Shown here piece after piece: positions 5,784 to 6,150 of a stretch of 6,150 bases of DNA. The notes beneath the pieces are model-generated. The model did not search any database. It was given only the letters and a program-made list of their open reading frames with translations, and was not told the DNA's origin. A program made the translations under genes and the position numbers. Each line of letters opens with the position of its first letter. Position 1 is the stretch's first letter. Source of the stretch: Solirubrobacterales bacterium (lineage in GTDB: Bacteria > Actinomycetota > Thermoleophilia > Solirubrobacterales > Solirubrobacteraceae); the NCBI GenBank assembly GCA_025964075.1, contig JAOPZQ010000071.1:1-6150 (forward strand). The letters run 5' to 3'.

Positions 5784-6150
5784 ATGACGATCGCAGACCG
5801 AGCAGTTCTGGTGACCGGCGCCAATCGCGGCATCGGACAGGCGCTGGTCGAGGAAGCCCTGAGGAGAGGCGCAAAGCGGGTGTATGCCGGTACGCGCCAA
5901 CCCTTGGCCCACTCGGATGAGCGCGTCACGCCCGTGACCCTGGACGTGACCGACGCGACGCAGATTCAGGCAGCTGTCGAGAGCGTCGAGTCTCTCGACG
6001 TCCTGATCAATAACGCCGGCGTGTCCCTTCTCGGTGACCTCGATCGTGCCCTGCTCGAGCAGCACCTCGCGGTCAACCTGTTCGGCACGTACGGCGTGAC
6101 GCAGGCGTTCCTGCCGTTGCTGATTGATTCGCGGGGAGCCATGGTCAACG
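5784..6150 (+). CDS. Short-chain dehydrogenase/reductase (SDR), 3' end outside window
   Basis: The first 122 residues of a classical SDR, an NAD(P)(H)-dependent cytosolic oxidoreductase. Seen: the cofactor loop TGANRGIG at residues 11-18, the LDVTD acid motif at 53-57, the structural INNAGV at 75-80, and AVNLFGTYGVTQAFLPLL at 96-113 with the conserved Asn98 of the tetrad. Arg15 and Arg38 (in YAGTR, 34-38) suggest NADPH preference. The catalytic Ser-Tyr-Lys residues would lie beyond base 6150, so activity cannot be judged. Classical members have about 230-260 residues, so about half is missing. The start has a strong AGGAGG site; an in-frame ATG at 5724 would add 20 residues. It is divergent from the sigma-factor gene. 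Substrate unknown. Confidence 0.92.
   Translation, partial: MTIADRAVLVTGANRGIGQALVEEALRRGAKRVYAGTRQPLAHSDERVTPVTLDVTDATQIQAAVESVESLDVLINNAGVSLLGDLDRALLEQHLAVNLFGTYGVTQAFLPLLIDSRGAMVN

Noticed and set aside
1..6150. tRNA or rRNA genes, CRISPR arrays, insertion sequences, phage or toxin-antitoxin genes
   Set aside because: No tRNA-like cloverleaf, regularly spaced repeats, transposase motifs or terminal inverted repeats were seen; nearly all of the window is accounted for by metabolic and regulatory genes.

Overview
This window is very GC-rich DNA with short or overlapping gene junctions, GTG starts and almost no non-coding space. The protein families (an ECF sigma factor with a SnoaL-like tail, a BetI-type TetR regulator and hydantoinase/oxoprolinase proteins) and the base composition suggest a high-GC actinobacterium, possibly a soil lineage such as Thermoleophilia or Streptosporangiales. 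The taxon is inferred, not read from a marker gene.

Layout. (1) Bases 1-2816, minus strand, hold a tight catabolic operon. It reads in the order class III aminotransferase (GSA-aminomutase-like), RidA-family protein, hydantoinase/oxoprolinase subunit A (HyuA). The junctions are GTGA overlaps of 4 bases. HyuA runs off the left edge, where a HyuB-type partner would be expected. (2) Bases 2817-2901 are a compact divergent control region. It has a good sigma-70-type promoter for the operon (TTGACT, 17-base spacer, TACGTT) and a perfect 9-bp inverted repeat covering the presumed transcription start and the aminotransferase start codon. (3) Bases 2902-3489, plus strand, encode a BetI-like TetR repressor, the obvious candidate to bind that repeat. 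(4) Bases 3505-4524, minus strand, encode a COG3804-type NAD(P)-dependent dehydrogenase resembling 2,4-diaminopentanoate dehydrogenase; it converges on tetR. (5) Bases 4600-5613, minus strand, encode an ECF sigma factor of the TIGR02960/SigG-like type with a fused SnoaL-like domain. (6) Bases 5784-6150, plus strand, are the 5' part of a short-chain dehydrogenase/reductase divergent from the sigma gene.

How they may work together. ATP-dependent ring opening of a lactam or other cyclic amide (HyuA, with an unseen HyuB), removal of an amino group by the PLP enzyme and a RidA-type accessory protein form a plausible pathway for a nitrogenous compound, switched by the TetR protein through one operator. 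This resembles the known logic of caprolactam degradation (an ATP-dependent HyuA/HyuB-type lactamase plus an omega-aminotransferase), but the substrate cannot be read from the sequence. The dehydrogenase could act on a diamino or amino-keto acid in the same metabolism, though it is in a separate transcription unit. The sigma factor and SDR look like an independent module. The only clearly unusual residue change is in RidA, where the catalytic arginine of canonical imine deaminases is replaced by serine.
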